Shown piece after piece: positions 19,605 through 29,107 of a DNA stretch of 64,000 nt. Under the pieces are notes generated by a model that worked only from the letters and a program-made list of their open reading frames with translations, made no database searches and was not told where the DNA came from. A program made the position numbers and the translations under genes. Source of the DNA: Reinekea thalattae (GTDB taxonomy: Bacteria; Pseudomonadota; Gammaproteobacteria; Pseudomonadales; Natronospirillaceae). The number at the start of each line of letters is the position of its first letter. The first letter of the stretch is position 1. The stretch lies in contig NZ_VKAD01000001.1 of assembly GCF_008041945.1 (NCBI RefSeq), positions 372,001-436,000 on the forward strand, written 5' to 3'.

Positions 19605-20228
19605 ATGAGTAGCAGTAAAAAAACACCTTATGAAGTTAAGAGCACCGAACTTGCCTCTAACGCAGTGTGGCACCACGCTACCGTAACAAACCAAATGCGT
19701 GCAGAAAAATTGGGCCAAAAACCAAAATGTATCTGGTTGACTGGCCTTTCTGGCTCGGGTAAATCGACCATTGCTAATGCCTTGGACTCCTCATTATTTG
19801 AGCAAGGTGCTGCAACCTTTTTACTGGATGGCGATAACGTACGCCACGGCCTAAACAAAGATTTAGGCATGAGCGAAAAAGATCGTGCTGAAAATATCCG
19901 CCGCGTTGGTGAAGTTGCCAAGTTGATGGTCGACGCAGGCCTAATTGTGATTTGCGCATTTATATCGCCATATCGACGCGACCGCCAAATGGTTCGCTCA
20001 ATGTTTAACCATGGCCAGTTTATAGAAGTCTTTTTAGATACACCGTTAGATGTATGTGAACAGCGCGACCCAAAAGGCCTCTATAAAAAAGCCCGCCAAG
20101 GCATCATCAAAAACTTTACAGGTGTAAGCGATCCTTACGAAGAACCAGAGTCTGCCGAAGTTAAAATTAATACATCATCTTCTACAGTAGAACAAAGTGT
20201 TGCAGCTGTACTTGACGTTATTAATTAG
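19605..20228 (+). CDS. cysC: Adenylylsulfate (APS) kinase CysC
   Basis: CysC phosphorylates APS to PAPS, the sulfate donor for sulfotransferases and for reductive assimilation. The 207-residue protein has the P-loop GLSGSGKST, the substrate motif [20 protein letters not shown] followed by ENIRR, and FISPYRRDR with KGLYKKAR in the lid. It lies in the polysaccharide locus beside an anion permease and 12 kb before a sulfotransferase gene, not with cysD/cysN, which points to PAPS supply for sulfation. The start ATG follows AAAGGGTAACGAGT. Confidence 0.95.
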   Translation: MSSSKKTPYEVKSTELASNAVWHHATVTNQMRAEKLGQKPKCIWLTGLSGSGKSTIANALDSSLFEQGAATFLLDGDNVRHGLNKDLGMSEKDRAENIRRVGEVAKLMVDAGLIVICAFISPYRRDRQMVRSMFNHGQFIEVFLDTPLDVCEQRDPKGLYKKARQGIIKNFTGVSDPYEEPESAEVKINTSSSTVEQSVAAVLDVIN

Positions 20229-20276
20229 GTTTAATTCTCTTTTAGATCATTGCTCTAGCCAGAAAAGGATTCTTAT

Positions 20277-21998
20277 ATGAGCTGGCCTGCATGGGTAACG
20301 TTACTAGTTATGGTGAGCGTACTGGGTTTTGCCTATAAAAATCATAACAAAGCCTGGCGCTATTTTTTTGCCGGTGCAGTGGCGCTTTATCTAACTGGAG
20401 TTAATGACATTCAAAGCTCTTTTCAAGGAGTGATGAATGAAGGTGTATTAACTCTGGTTGTTATGCTTATTATTTCTAAAAGCCTCTATGAAGCAGGGTT
20501 GATAGATGGCTTAGTGAAGGCACTATTACCGTCTAAATGGCAAAGCGCTACAGGCTTTTCGTTTCGTGTTCTTGTACCGGTAGCGTTGATTAGTGGGGTA
20601 TTAAATAATACGCCTGTTGTAGCGCTGTTAATTCAACCTATTCGTCAATGGGCTATAAAACACGACTTAGAAGCACATCAGTTATTGTTGCCATTAAGCT
20701 ATGCTGCCATTATTGGCGGTACCCTAACCTTGGTAGGGACTTCTACTAACCTAATTGTTTTAGGTTTGCTGGAAGCCCAGCAAGTCAGCCATAGTTTGTC
20801 ACTATTTTCGCCTGCCGTTGTTGGCCTTCCGGTTCTTGTTGTTACCAGTTTTTATTTTGCGTTTTTAGTTAAGCGCTTAAAGCCTGCTGTCAACCTAAAA
20901 AAACAAAAATACTATGGTAACTACTTATTTAGAGCGACCTTTTGTGATGACTCCCTTATTGGTAAATCTTTATTCGATGCAGGTTTGCGACAATTGGAAG
21001 ATGGTTACCTGTATCAAATACAGCGGCAAAATGGCGATGTAATAGATGCCGTATCTAAAACTGTAATTTTAGAAGGTGATGAACTTCACTTCAGTGGTTC
21101 ACTGCAATTAGGTAATGAATTGGCTCAATTAAACATGATTATTAATGAGCTACCGAATCAATCGGAATTAAACTTTTATGAAGTAATTGTACCTTCTAAT
21201 AGCCGCTTAGCTGGTAAAACCCCTAAACAAATAGATTTTCGGGAATCTTATAATGCTTCAATAATCAGTGTGGCGCATCAGGATAAAAGTATTTTAGGGC
21301 GCATTGGGGAATGGCTTATTCAGCCTGGCGATATGATGGTTTTATGTGCTGGCCCAGATTGGGCTGGTTCTTTAGCCGCAAGAGATTTTCAGTTGTTAAA
21401 TCAAGCTCAGCTACGTCAGGTTAAGCCTGCTTGGGTTCAGGCTGTATCGGTTATTGGTTTATTAATCGCGATTTTCCTGGGGGCTTTCACGCCGATTGGG
21501 CTTTTAAAGGCAATGACTGTTTACCTTATTTTATTATTAGTGATGAGCGTTACCACGCCTCGTAATGCTGCTCAACAACTTCCCTTTGATCTTCTGCTTA
21601 TTATTGTTTCATCAATTGCGATTGCTCAGGCCAGTATCCATAGCGGGCTTGCTTTATCTGCGGTAGAAGTGATCCAGCCTTTAGTTAGTGGACCTCTTAC
21701 CTCTTTATTATTTATCTATGTTATTACTTGGTTGTTGACAGAGTTACTAACCAATAATGCAGCTGCAGCTGTTATGTTGCCTTTTGCTTTGGCCATTGGT
21801 GATGTTTCTGGTTTAAATGTGAATCAGGTTGCCATTACCGTGATGGTAGCGGCATCTAGCAGTTTTATTTCGCCTTTTGGCTACCAAACAAACTTAATGG
21901 TGATGGCGCCGGGTAACTACACCCCTAGCGATTACTTTAAAAGTGGTGTACCTCTGCTATGCATTTCTATCTTTATGGTGTTGTTTATTCTATTATAG
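20277..21998 (+). CDS. SLC13-type anion permease with two TrkA-C domains, probable sulfate transporter
   Basis: A 573-residue inner-membrane protein with about 10-12 helices. Two signature loops of the DASS/SLC13 group are visible: NNTPVVALLIQP and GTSTNLIVLGL in the first half, then TNNAAAAVMLPFA and a final re-entrant SPFGYQTNLMVMAPG. Two RCK/TrkA-C-like cytoplasmic domains lie between the halves (about residues 215-285 and 300-380). Proteins of this layout transport sulfate in several organisms. The gene is 48 bp after cysC on the same strand, which supports sulfate as substrate. That assignment is inference from context. Confidence 0.85.
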   Translation: MSWPAWVTLLVMVSVLGFAYKNHNKAWRYFFAGAVALYLTGVNDIQSSFQGVMNEGVLTLVVMLIISKSLYEAGLIDGLVKALLPSKWQSATGFSFRVLVPVALISGVLNNTPVVALLIQPIRQWAIKHDLEAHQLLLPLSYAAIIGGTLTLVGTSTNLIVLGLLEAQQVSHSLSLFSPAVVGLPVLVVTSFYFAFLVKRLKPAVNLKKQKYYGNYLFRATFCDDSLIGKSLFDAGLRQLEDGYLYQIQRQNGDVIDAVSKTVILEGDELHFSGSLQLGNELAQLNMIINELPNQSELNFYEVIVPSNSRLAGKTPKQIDFRESYNASIISVAHQDKSILGRIGEWLIQPGDMMVLCAGPDWAGSLAARDFQLLNQAQLRQVKPAWVQAVSVIGLLIAIFLGAFTPIGLLKAMTVYLILLLVMSVTTPRNAAQQLPFDLLLIIVSSIAIAQASIHSGLALSAVEVIQPLVSGPLTSLLFIYVITWLLTELLTNNAAAAVMLPFALAIGDVSGLNVNQVAITVMVAASSSFISPFGYQTNLMVMAPGNYTPSDYFKSGVPLLCISIFMVLFILL

Positions 21999-22402
21999 GA
22001 TGCGTGTGTTCTAGGGTTTTTAGCCTGTTATTACGGTTGGTGGTTATGCAGTGCCCTGTTTATAGTTAGCGCTAAAAAAGCTGTCAATTTCTGAACTTTA
22101 GAGGTTTGAGTTTGACTGCGAAGTTTATATATATAATAGAAACTATTCGGTCATATATTTATTTTGGATGGTAAATAGGTCAGTCATTTGTAAGGGCTGA
22201 TATAGCATGTGATTGTAATGGCAGTTGTGTTTTATAGATGAAGATAATGTTTTGTTTAAGGTAACTAAGATGAAAGGGTGTCTTTTTATTGCTTATATAT
22301 CACTCTGATCATTTAGTGCCAATCATGGTTCTGTTTGGTGAAGTCTTTATTGGCGTGTTGAAGCTGGTGATGAAAAAGACAAGATTATAGCGGGTTTGTA
22401 AT
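21999..22402. other. AT-rich intergenic region before the O-unit gene run
   Basis: 404 bp with a marked drop in G+C compared with the permease gene. It contains a candidate promoter (see 22106-22137) and two very short open frames (for example 22325-22390, 21 codons) without ribosome-binding sites, which I do not call. No JUMPstart/ops element (GGCGGTAGCGT) is seen on either strand. Confidence 0.5.
22106..22137 (+). promoter_or_regulatory. Candidate sigma-70 promoter for the O-unit operon
   Basis: TTGAGT at 22106-22111 and TATAAT at 22132-22137 flank a 20-bp spacer, which is long. TATATA registers 2 or 4 bp earlier give 18 or 16 bp. The position, about 265 bp upstream of the first gene of a run of tightly spaced genes, is suitable. 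The AT-rich context makes chance matches likely. Confidence 0.3.
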
Positions 22403-23560
22403 TTGATTACCTTTTTAATTTTTTTTCGTTTTATTTCCGATTTTTTTTGGAATATTAAGTTTATAAGTTTATTAAGCTTTCTATTGCTTGGAGTTATCTT
22501 CTTTATTTTCATGATGAGAATGAGATTGCTGAAATCTCCAATTTCTGATTTTTTATTTCTGTTTTTTCTTTTTTATTCATTGTTTGTGTTTTTGTCTTAT
22601 CCAGATAGTGCTTTGATTGATTTTATTAAATTCTCAATGATCTCCATAGGCTATTTTTTGGGACGAATCTCTTATCAAGAAAGAGTGGGTTATAGGTTTT
22701 TATTTTTTATTTCGGCTTTTGCAGTTTTGGTTTTTTTTGTGGTTTCACTGTTTGGGGTTGGCTACAAGCAATGGGGTAGTGTTGTTACTTTTTCCGGAGG
22801 GTATTATTTTAAAACGGACTTGGCTATAGCTGTTGCGATTTTTTCAATATTTATATATGTCTATTTGCCAGTGAGTTTTTTTTCGTATCTTATTTTTTTT
22901 TCTATATGTGGATATTTGATATTTTTATCCAACTCTCGTATATGTTTGCCTTTGATATTTTTATTGCCTTTTCTTGTATGGTACTTCCGTAAAGGAGGGG
23001 CGATATCATTGGGGTTTTTATTATTATGCATCATATCGATGGCTTTGTTTGTTTTGGTAATTTCACTTTTTGATTTTTCAGCGTTCGGCTTCTTAGCTAT
23101 AGATTTTAATAGTTTTTTTAGTGGTGAGAATTTACAGGGGAGAAACAAGATATGGGCGGCTTTGATAAGTCATTATCAAACATATACACCTTTAGAGGCT
23201 GTCTTTGGTCGAGGTTATCTGGCTGATCAAGAGGCAACTTCTTTATATATGTATAATTTTGGTTCAGGGTCTCATAGAGCTCATAGTAGCTACTTTTATT
23301 TGCTATTATGTACGGGCATAGTTGGTTGTTTGCTTTTTTTATGTATGGTTGTTCAAGCTGTTTTTATTATATTTAAATCCACAGCTAGGTGTTCATTGCC
23401 AGAGCTAAAAAAAGATGCAATAGTATTTTCATGTTTTATGTGTATATTTTTAATTGTATCTTTGACTACAGAATCTATTATTCGCCCTCAAATTACCGTG
23501 CCTTTGTTTTTATTTTACGGTCGATCGGTTAGTAATTTGAAATTACCTAGTGTTATCTAA
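22403..23560 (+). CDS. Polytopic Wzy/WaaL-like polysaccharide polymerase or ligase
   Basis: A 385-residue, very hydrophobic protein with about 10 membrane segments, rich in Phe, Ile and Leu. A large periplasmic loop around residues 225-300 contains LQGRNKIWAALI and GRGYLAD. The segment RAHSSYFYLLLCTGIVG follows, which fits the H-x-x-Y/F...G-x-x-G pattern of the O-antigen ligase/polymerase family. As the first gene of the O-unit run, with a second ligase-like protein encoded at 36563, it is probably the Wzy polymerase. That is inference. The start is TTG at 22403, and an internal ATG near 22511 would remove the first helix. Confidence 0.75.
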   Translation: MITFLIFFRFISDFFWNIKFISLLSFLLLGVIFFIFMMRMRLLKSPISDFLFLFFLFYSLFVFLSYPDSALIDFIKFSMISIGYFLGRISYQERVGYRFLFFISAFAVLVFFVVSLFGVGYKQWGSVVTFSGGYYFKTDLAIAVAIFSIFIYVYLPVSFFSYLIFFSICGYLIFLSNSRICLPLIFLLPFLVWYFRKGGAISLGFLLLCIISMALFVLVISLFDFSAFGFLAIDFNSFFSGENLQGRNKIWAALISHYQTYTPLEAVFGRGYLADQEATSLYMYNFGSGSHRAHSSYFYLLLCTGIVGCLLFLCMVVQAVFIIFKSTARCSLPELKKDAIVFSCFMCIFLIVSLTTESIIRPQITVPLFLFYGRSVSNLKLPSVI

Positions 23561-24687
23561 TGAAAGAGATTTATATTTACCAGAGGGTCTTGCCTCATTA
23601 TCGAATCCACTTTTTTGATGCCCTGCATGCGTCATTGCTTTCGCAGGGTGTCAAATTGTATGTGGTCGCTGGATTTGAGAAAAGTGGTAGTGTCCCTAAG
23701 ACGGTTGAAATTAATCGGCCATGGGTTATTTACCGTGGTAATAAATATATAAGTTTTTTAGGTAAAGAAATTGTTGTTCAGTCAGTTTTATTTCGAAGCC
23801 TGAAGCGAGGATCTGTTGTTATTGTTGAACAGTCCAATCGATTAGTAATCAACTACTTGTTCTGGCTTTTGCGCAAACTTAAATTTATTAAAATGGGGTT
23901 GTGGGGGCATGGTAAAAATTTTCAGTCACGCAACCCTAATGGATTCTTGGAGTGCTTTAAAAAGCGTTTTTCATTATCATTCGATTGGTGGTTTGCTTAT
24001 ACAGATTTAGGAAAGAGAATATTCTGGGAAGCAGGTTGTCCGAAAGATAAAGTCACTGTAGTTTATAACAGCATAGATCTTGGCTGCTTTAACGATATTC
24101 AAAGGTATCGAGAGGGTGAAGTCCTCGACTTCGTAAAGTTTAAGGTTTCAATTGGTGATGATGTAGGGATATATTGCGGAGGTATGTATACAGAAAAAGA
24201 CCTCCCATTTCTTATCGAATCTATTGAGTTGGTTAAAAAACATCGACCTGGCTTCAAGATGATCTTTATAGGTGATGGCCCTGATGCTTATAGCGTTAAG
24301 GGGTTTTCTGAATCTAATGATTGGAGTATTTGGTTAGGCGAGATCTCTGGGGAGGATAGAGTCAAATACTTTGCGTACGCGAAGGTTTTTTTAATGCCTG
24401 GGTTAGTAGGCTTGGCGATTTTAGATTCTTTTGCTTCTGGTGTGCCAATGATTACCACAGATGTCGCTTATCACAGTCCAGAAATTGAGTATTTAGTCAA
24501 TGATGTTAATGGTTTGAAAGTTCCTCATAATATTGAAGCATATAGTGACGGAGTAATTAGTGTTCTCGCAAACAAAGAGTTTCACGATAGGTTGGTTACT
24601 GGGTGCATAGAGTCAACCAGTAAATATTCACTTCAAAACATGGTAAATAATTTTGCTAATGGCATTCAAAGATTGGTTCTAGAATAA
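23560..24687 (+). CDS. Family 4 glycosyltransferase
   Basis: A 375-residue GT-B glycosyltransferase. The C-terminal Rossmann domain shows YCGGMYTEKDLPFLIESI and FIGDGPD. The donor-site region reads MPGLVGLAILDSFASGVP, with an unusual LAILD where most GT4 proteins have E(F/G)xxxxE. The N-terminal part holds GLWGHGKNFQSRNPNG, a loop seen in several O-unit transferases. The ATG overlaps the stop of the previous gene by one base (TAATG), indicating coupling. Donor and acceptor sugars cannot be read from sequence. Confidence 0.85.
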   Translation: MKEIYIYQRVLPHYRIHFFDALHASLLSQGVKLYVVAGFEKSGSVPKTVEINRPWVIYRGNKYISFLGKEIVVQSVLFRSLKRGSVVIVEQSNRLVINYLFWLLRKLKFIKMGLWGHGKNFQSRNPNGFLECFKKRFSLSFDWWFAYTDLGKRIFWEAGCPKDKVTVVYNSIDLGCFNDIQRYREGEVLDFVKFKVSIGDDVGIYCGGMYTEKDLPFLIESIELVKKHRPGFKMIFIGDGPDAYSVKGFSESNDWSIWLGEISGEDRVKYFAYAKVFLMPGLVGLAILDSFASGVPMITTDVAYHSPEIEYLVNDVNGLKVPHNIEAYSDGVISVLANKEFHDRLVTGCIESTSKYSLQNMVNNFANGIQRLVLE

Positions 24688-25862
24688 TGAAAATATTAGT
24701 TATTCATAATTCCTATAAAGTTAGAGGTGGGGAGGATTCAGTTTTTGAGAATGAGGTTGCTTTATTGCGTGATGGGGGGCATGAGGTAACTGAGTTAAGG
24801 GTGAGTAATGATTCCGTTAGAGGTTTTTTCTCAAAGATTTTTGTAGCAGTTTCGACTGTTTTTTCTATCCATGGCTACATCAAAACGTTAAAGGCTATTG
24901 ATAAAGTAAGGCCTGATGTTGTTCATGTACATAACTATTTCCCTATTTTATCCCCCTCTGTTTTTTATGCCTGCAAAATAAAGGGCGTACCTGTTGTGCA
25001 CACCTTGCATAATTTCAGAGCTATATGCCCTACAGCTTTGTTGCAATTCAATGGTAAAGTGACTGAGCGGAGTCTTACAGAAGGGCCATGGTGGGCGGTA
25101 AGAAAACGTGTTTATCGCGGCTCACTTGTTGGTACATTCCTTTTGTCCTCTATGATTTCTTTTCATAAAAAAGTAGGCACTTGGACTAAATGTGTAGATC
25201 GGTTTATAGCGCTTACTGATTTTAATAAGCAATTATATCTTAATGTTGGCTGGCCAAAAGATAAGGTTGTAGTGAAACCTAATTTTACGACTCCAGTGTT
25301 GAAAAGAAAGAAAGCTAGAAAACCTTATGCTCTGTTTGTCGGGCGATTAAGTGAAGAAAAAGGCATTCCATTTTTATTGAGTGCATTTGATGACTCAAAT
25401 GAATTAAAGTTGAAGGTTATTGGTGCTGGCCCCTTAGAGCAATTAGTAAAAAGTAAAACTAGTAATAATATTGAATACTTAGGAGAGCTTAGCCGACTTC
25501 AGGTTGCTGAAAAAATGATGGAGGCTTCTTGTCTTGTTATAACATCATTAAGATATGAGCCATTTGGTATGGTTATTATTGAAGCTATGAGTTATGGACT
25601 TCCAGTGCTCATTCCATCTGAAGGAAGTATGGAAGGTATTGTGCCTAATGATGAAGCGGGACTGCATTATATGGCAGGTAATAGGGGGTCTTTTTTGGCT
25701 TGCATTCGAAGGCTATTGGATGACAATGTAATGTTTGAAAAATTATCGACCGGTGCTAAAAAAAAGTACCAGGAAAAATATACCGCAGAGGTGAATCTAG
25801 CTATGCTTGAGTCTATTTATGCATCTGTTATCTCTACTGACAGAGTTAAGCTCAGTAAATGA
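24687..25862 (+). CDS. Family 4 glycosyltransferase
   Basis: A 391-residue GT-B enzyme starting MKILVIHNSYKVRGGEDSV, a common start in this group. HVHNYFPILSPS and HTLHNFRAICPT are conserved acceptor-side motifs. FVGRLSEEKGIPFLLSAF opens the second domain, and EPFGMVIIEAMSYGLPVL is the E-x7-E donor-binding motif. The ATG overlaps the preceding stop (TAATGA). It is part of a four-gene run with 1-4 bp overlaps. The sugar transferred is unknown. Confidence 0.9.
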   Translation: MKILVIHNSYKVRGGEDSVFENEVALLRDGGHEVTELRVSNDSVRGFFSKIFVAVSTVFSIHGYIKTLKAIDKVRPDVVHVHNYFPILSPSVFYACKIKGVPVVHTLHNFRAICPTALLQFNGKVTERSLTEGPWWAVRKRVYRGSLVGTFLLSSMISFHKKVGTWTKCVDRFIALTDFNKQLYLNVGWPKDKVVVKPNFTTPVLKRKKARKPYALFVGRLSEEKGIPFLLSAFDDSNELKLKVIGAGPLEQLVKSKTSNNIEYLGELSRLQVAEKMMEASCLVITSLRYEPFGMVIIEAMSYGLPVLIPSEGSMEGIVPNDEAGLHYMAGNRGSFLACIRRLLDDNVMFEKLSTGAKKKYQEKYTAEVNLAMLESIYASVISTDRVKLSK

Positions 25863-26611
25863 AAAGTAAGATTTTAAAGATGGATACAGATGTTACTTCA
25901 CTGGAAGAAGTACTAGGCTTTGTTCAGTCTCATCGGGAAGATAATTCGTCGTATATCTGTGTGTCTAATGTGCATATGTGCATGGAAGTCTTTGACAGTA
26001 AGGACTTTGCAACGGTAGTAAACACTGCTGATATGGTTATACCTGATGGTCGACCTATTTATTGGGCGCAAAAGCTGCTAGGGAATAAAGGTGCAACTCA
26101 GGTTAGAGGGCAGGATATCATGAATGCGATTTGTGCCATCTCTGGAAGTAAACAGCTGAATATTGGTCTATATGGCGGCAGCTCACCGGAGCTATTGTTG
26201 GAAGTTAAGCGTAAGCTGTCAAATACTTACCCTGATGTGAAAATAACTTATGCTTATGCACCACCATTCAGATCATTAACAGAGACTGAAGATGTTCAGA
26301 TGTGTACAGAAATTAATGGTTCTGCAGTAGATGTATTGTTTGTTGGAATTGGTTGTCCAAAACAAGAGCGTTGGATGTATGAGCATAAAGGTAAAATCAA
26401 TTGCGTAATGTTGGGTGTTGGTGCTGCCTTTGACTTTATAGCGGGCTCTAAAAAACATGCGCCACGATGGATGCAGTTGGCTGGTTTGGAATGGCTGTTT
26501 AGGTTGGCTTCTGAGCCCGAAAGGCTTTGGCAGCGATATTTGAAACAGAACCCTAGATTTTTATTTCATTTTTTTCGGCAGAAAATCTTTGGTATTGAAT
26601 TTGGCGATTAA
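25859..26611 (+). CDS. WecG/TagA/CpsF-family glycosyltransferase (GT26)
   Basis: A 250-residue transferase of family GT26, whose members add N-acetylmannosamine (TagA), N-acetylmannosaminuronate (WecG) or other sugars to a polyprenyl-linked acceptor on the inner face of the membrane. Family landmarks are present: MVIPDGRPIYWAQKLLG with GQDIM after it, GCPKQERWMYEH, and GVGAAFDFIAG followed by APRWMQLAGLEWLFRL. It overlaps the previous gene by 4 bp. The family usually acts early in unit assembly, so it may add the second sugar. Confidence 0.92.
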   Translation: MKSKILKMDTDVTSLEEVLGFVQSHREDNSSYICVSNVHMCMEVFDSKDFATVVNTADMVIPDGRPIYWAQKLLGNKGATQVRGQDIMNAICAISGSKQLNIGLYGGSSPELLLEVKRKLSNTYPDVKITYAYAPPFRSLTETEDVQMCTEINGSAVDVLFVGIGCPKQERWMYEHKGKINCVMLGVGAAFDFIAGSKKHAPRWMQLAGLEWLFRLASEPERLWQRYLKQNPRFLFHFFRQKIFGIEFGD

Positions 26612-26728
26612 CTATTTTAGGTGTTCCAAGTATCGGATTAATTAACTAGCTGGCGCTAAATTTGTTATGAGATGCCTTTACTAGTACCTATCTGCGTGGT
26701 GTTTTGAATTTAATAGAATGAGAGATTT

Positions 26729-27850
26729 ATGAATAGGAAGGTAGCTTTAATTACTGGTATTACTGGGCAGGATGGCTCGTATTTAGCAGAACTATTACTA
26801 GAAAAGGGTTATGAGGTTCATGGTATTAAGCGCCGATCTTCATTATTTAATACTGAGCGTATAGATCATATATATGAAGACCCGCATATAGAAAACGCGA
26901 GATTTAAGCTACATTATGGTGACTTAACAGATACTTCAAACCTAACCCGTATTCTGCGGGAAGTGCAGCCAGATGAATTGTATAATTTAGGTGCTCAATC
27001 GCATGTTGCTGTTTCTTTTGAAGCTCCAGAATATACTGCAGATGTAGATGCTATAGGCACCTTACGCTTACTGGAAGCAATTCGTTTTTTAGGACTAGAA
27101 AAGAAGACTCGCTTTTACCAAGCTTCAACCTCCGAACTCTATGGCCTAGTTCAGGAAATACCCCAAAAAGAGACTACGCCTTTTTATCCGCGCTCGCCAT
27201 ATGCGGTAGCCAAAATGTATGCCTATTGGATAACGGTAAACTATCGAGAGTCTTATGGTATTTATGCCTGTAACGGCATTTTGTTTAACCACGAATCCCC
27301 TCGCCGTGGCGAAACCTTTGTTACCCGAAAAATAACTCGTGCAATCGCCAACATAGCCATGGGCTTAGAGCCATGCCTATACTTAGGTAACATGGACGCC
27401 CTGCGAGATTGGGGCCACGCTAAAGATTACGTTCGCATGCAGTGGATGATGCTGCAGCAAGACCAACCAGAAGACTTTGTAATTGCCACCGGTAAGCAGA
27501 TATCAGTGCGTGAATTTGTATGTATGTCTGCACAGGAAGCCGGTATTACTCTTGCGTTTTCTGGCGAAGGTGTCGATGAAATTGCCACAGTAACCGCAGT
27601 AAATAGTGAAACAGCACCAGGCGTGAGCGTAGGCGATGTAATTGTGAAAGTAGACCCACGCTACTTCCGCCCAGCTGAAGTTGAAACCTTACTCGGTGAC
27701 CCTGCCAAAGCTAAAGAAAAACTCGGCTGGGTACCAGAGATCACCGTAGAGGAAATGTGTGGTGAAATGGTCGCGTCAGACCTTCAGGTAGCTAAGCAAC
27801 ATGCGCTTCTTAAGGAACATGGTTACAAAGTTTCCGTCGCAAAAGAATAA
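26729..27850 (+). CDS. gmd: GDP-mannose 4,6-dehydratase
   Basis: Gmd converts GDP-mannose to GDP-4-keto-6-deoxymannose, the first step to GDP-L-fucose. The 373-residue protein has [19 protein letters not shown] at the N-terminus, the catalytic [10 protein letters not shown] (YxxxK) with upstream STSELYG, and [16 protein letters not shown], which are diagnostic for Gmd. The base composition is closer to the housekeeping genes in its second half than in the preceding glycosyltransferase genes. fcl follows 120 bp later. Confidence 0.97.
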   Translation: MNRKVALITGITGQDGSYLAELLLEKGYEVHGIKRRSSLFNTERIDHIYEDPHIENARFKLHYGDLTDTSNLTRILREVQPDELYNLGAQSHVAVSFEAPEYTADVDAIGTLRLLEAIRFLGLEKKTRFYQASTSELYGLVQEIPQKETTPFYPRSPYAVAKMYAYWITVNYRESYGIYACNGILFNHESPRRGETFVTRKITRAIANIAMGLEPCLYLGNMDALRDWGHAKDYVRMQWMMLQQDQPEDFVIATGKQISVREFVCMSAQEAGITLAFSGEGVDEIATVTAVNSETAPGVSVGDVIVKVDPRYFRPAEVETLLGDPAKAKEKLGWVPEITVEEMCGEMVASDLQVAKQHALLKEHGYKVSVAKE

Positions 27851-27970
27851 CATGTGAATTCAGTGTTTCTGTTGGCCTGTGTCATAGCGTTTTAAAGGAT
27901 ACTGTCAAGATTAATTTAATTGTAAGGGAGTAGGGCAGGTTAACTCGTTTTGTAGCTGCCCTCTATATCT

Positions 27971-28927
27971 ATGAAAAAAGTATTTGTTGCTGGTCACCTC
28001 GGTATGGTGGGTTCCGCTATTGTGCGTCAGTTAGAGTCTGACCAATCGATTCAAGTTGTAACGAAGAAGCGTTCTGAGCTGGATTTGATTAATCAGCAGG
28101 CTGTAAGTGACTTCTTTCAGCAAGAAACTATTGATGAAGTTTACCTTGCTGCGGCGAAGGTCGGAGGCATACACGCCAACAACACCTACCCAGCCGAGTT
28201 CATCTACGAAAACCTAATGATAGAATGCAACATTATTCATTCTGCATTCAAAAGTGGAATCACCAAGCTGCTGTTTTTAGGCTCTTCCTGTATTTACCCC
28301 AGAATGGCCGAACAGCCTATGGCAGAATCTGCCTTGTTAACCGGCACGCTGGAACCGACTAACGAGCCGTATGCTATCGCCAAGATCGCAGGCATTAAAT
28401 TGTGCGAATCTTATAACCGGCAGTATGGCGTAGATTACCGAAGCGTAATGCCCACTAACTTGTACGGGCCGCACGATAACTTCCACCCGGAAAATTCCCA
28501 TGTAATACCCGCCCTTATTCGCCGCTTCCACGAAGCCAAAATGAATGGCGACGCCAAGGTAGTAGCCTGGGGCAGTGGCAAGCCCATGCGAGAGTTCCTG
28601 CATGTAGACGATATGGCCGCAGCTTCGGTATTCGTTATGAACTTGCCTGAAAGCATCTATCAAGAGCATACACAGCCAATGTTGAGCCACATAAACGTAG
28701 GTACGGGTGAAGACTGCACCATTCATGAACTGGTGAAAACCGTAGCAGCTGTTACTGGCTTTAAAGGTGATATTGAGTTTGATAGCACTAAGCCAGATGG
28801 TGCACCGCGTAAATTGATGGATGTAGGCAGGCTACATTCTCTAGGTTGGCAGCACAGCTATAACTTAAGCGAAGGGTTGAATCACGCTTATGATTGGTTT
28901 TTGGAGAACCATAAATCGTTTTCGTAA
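27971..28927 (+). CDS. fcl: GDP-L-fucose synthase (epimerase/reductase)
   Basis: Fcl epimerises and reduces GDP-4-keto-6-deoxymannose to GDP-L-fucose with NADPH. The 318-residue protein shows [37 protein letters not shown] (YxxxK) and [19 protein letters not shown], all typical of Fcl/WcaG. With gmd and manC/manB in the same locus the GDP-fucose pathway is complete apart from fructose-6-phosphate isomerisation, which ManC may cover. A small inverted repeat (TAAGCC TTGA GGCTTA) overlaps the end of the gene. Confidence 0.96.
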   Translation: MKKVFVAGHLGMVGSAIVRQLESDQSIQVVTKKRSELDLINQQAVSDFFQQETIDEVYLAAAKVGGIHANNTYPAEFIYENLMIECNIIHSAFKSGITKLLFLGSSCIYPRMAEQPMAESALLTGTLEPTNEPYAIAKIAGIKLCESYNRQYGVDYRSVMPTNLYGPHDNFHPENSHVIPALIRRFHEAKMNGDAKVVAWGSGKPMREFLHVDDMAAASVFVMNLPESIYQEHTQPMLSHINVGTGEDCTIHELVKTVAAVTGFKGDIEFDSTKPDGAPRKLMDVGRLHSLGWQHSYNLSEGLNHAYDWFLENHKSFS

Positions 28928-29107
28928 GCCTTGAGGCTTATCGGACAATACTTGCAAATTGAAATGCCTCCAAGTTTAAAGTATTGCAAATAGATAGTAG
29001 GTCTATGAAAATATTTTTCTAGCTAAATGAATTATTGATTGAGAATAAATATTGGCTACTTGACTTTAGGTTTTTTACAAAAAATTTTAGCAGTGAGTGA
29101 TGTGGTT

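Noticed and set aside
22325-22390. 21-codon frame in the AT-rich gap before the Wzy-like gene
   Set aside because: No ribosome-binding site, no recognisable product, and the length is within chance for AT-rich DNA.
21999-22402. JUMPstart/ops element before the O-unit genes
   Set aside because: No GGCGGTAGCGT-like sequence is found here, upstream of manC or upstream of galE.
28337-28726. 129-codon - strand frame inside fcl
   Set aside because: It lies wholly opposite a gene with complete family motifs and has no ribosome-binding site.
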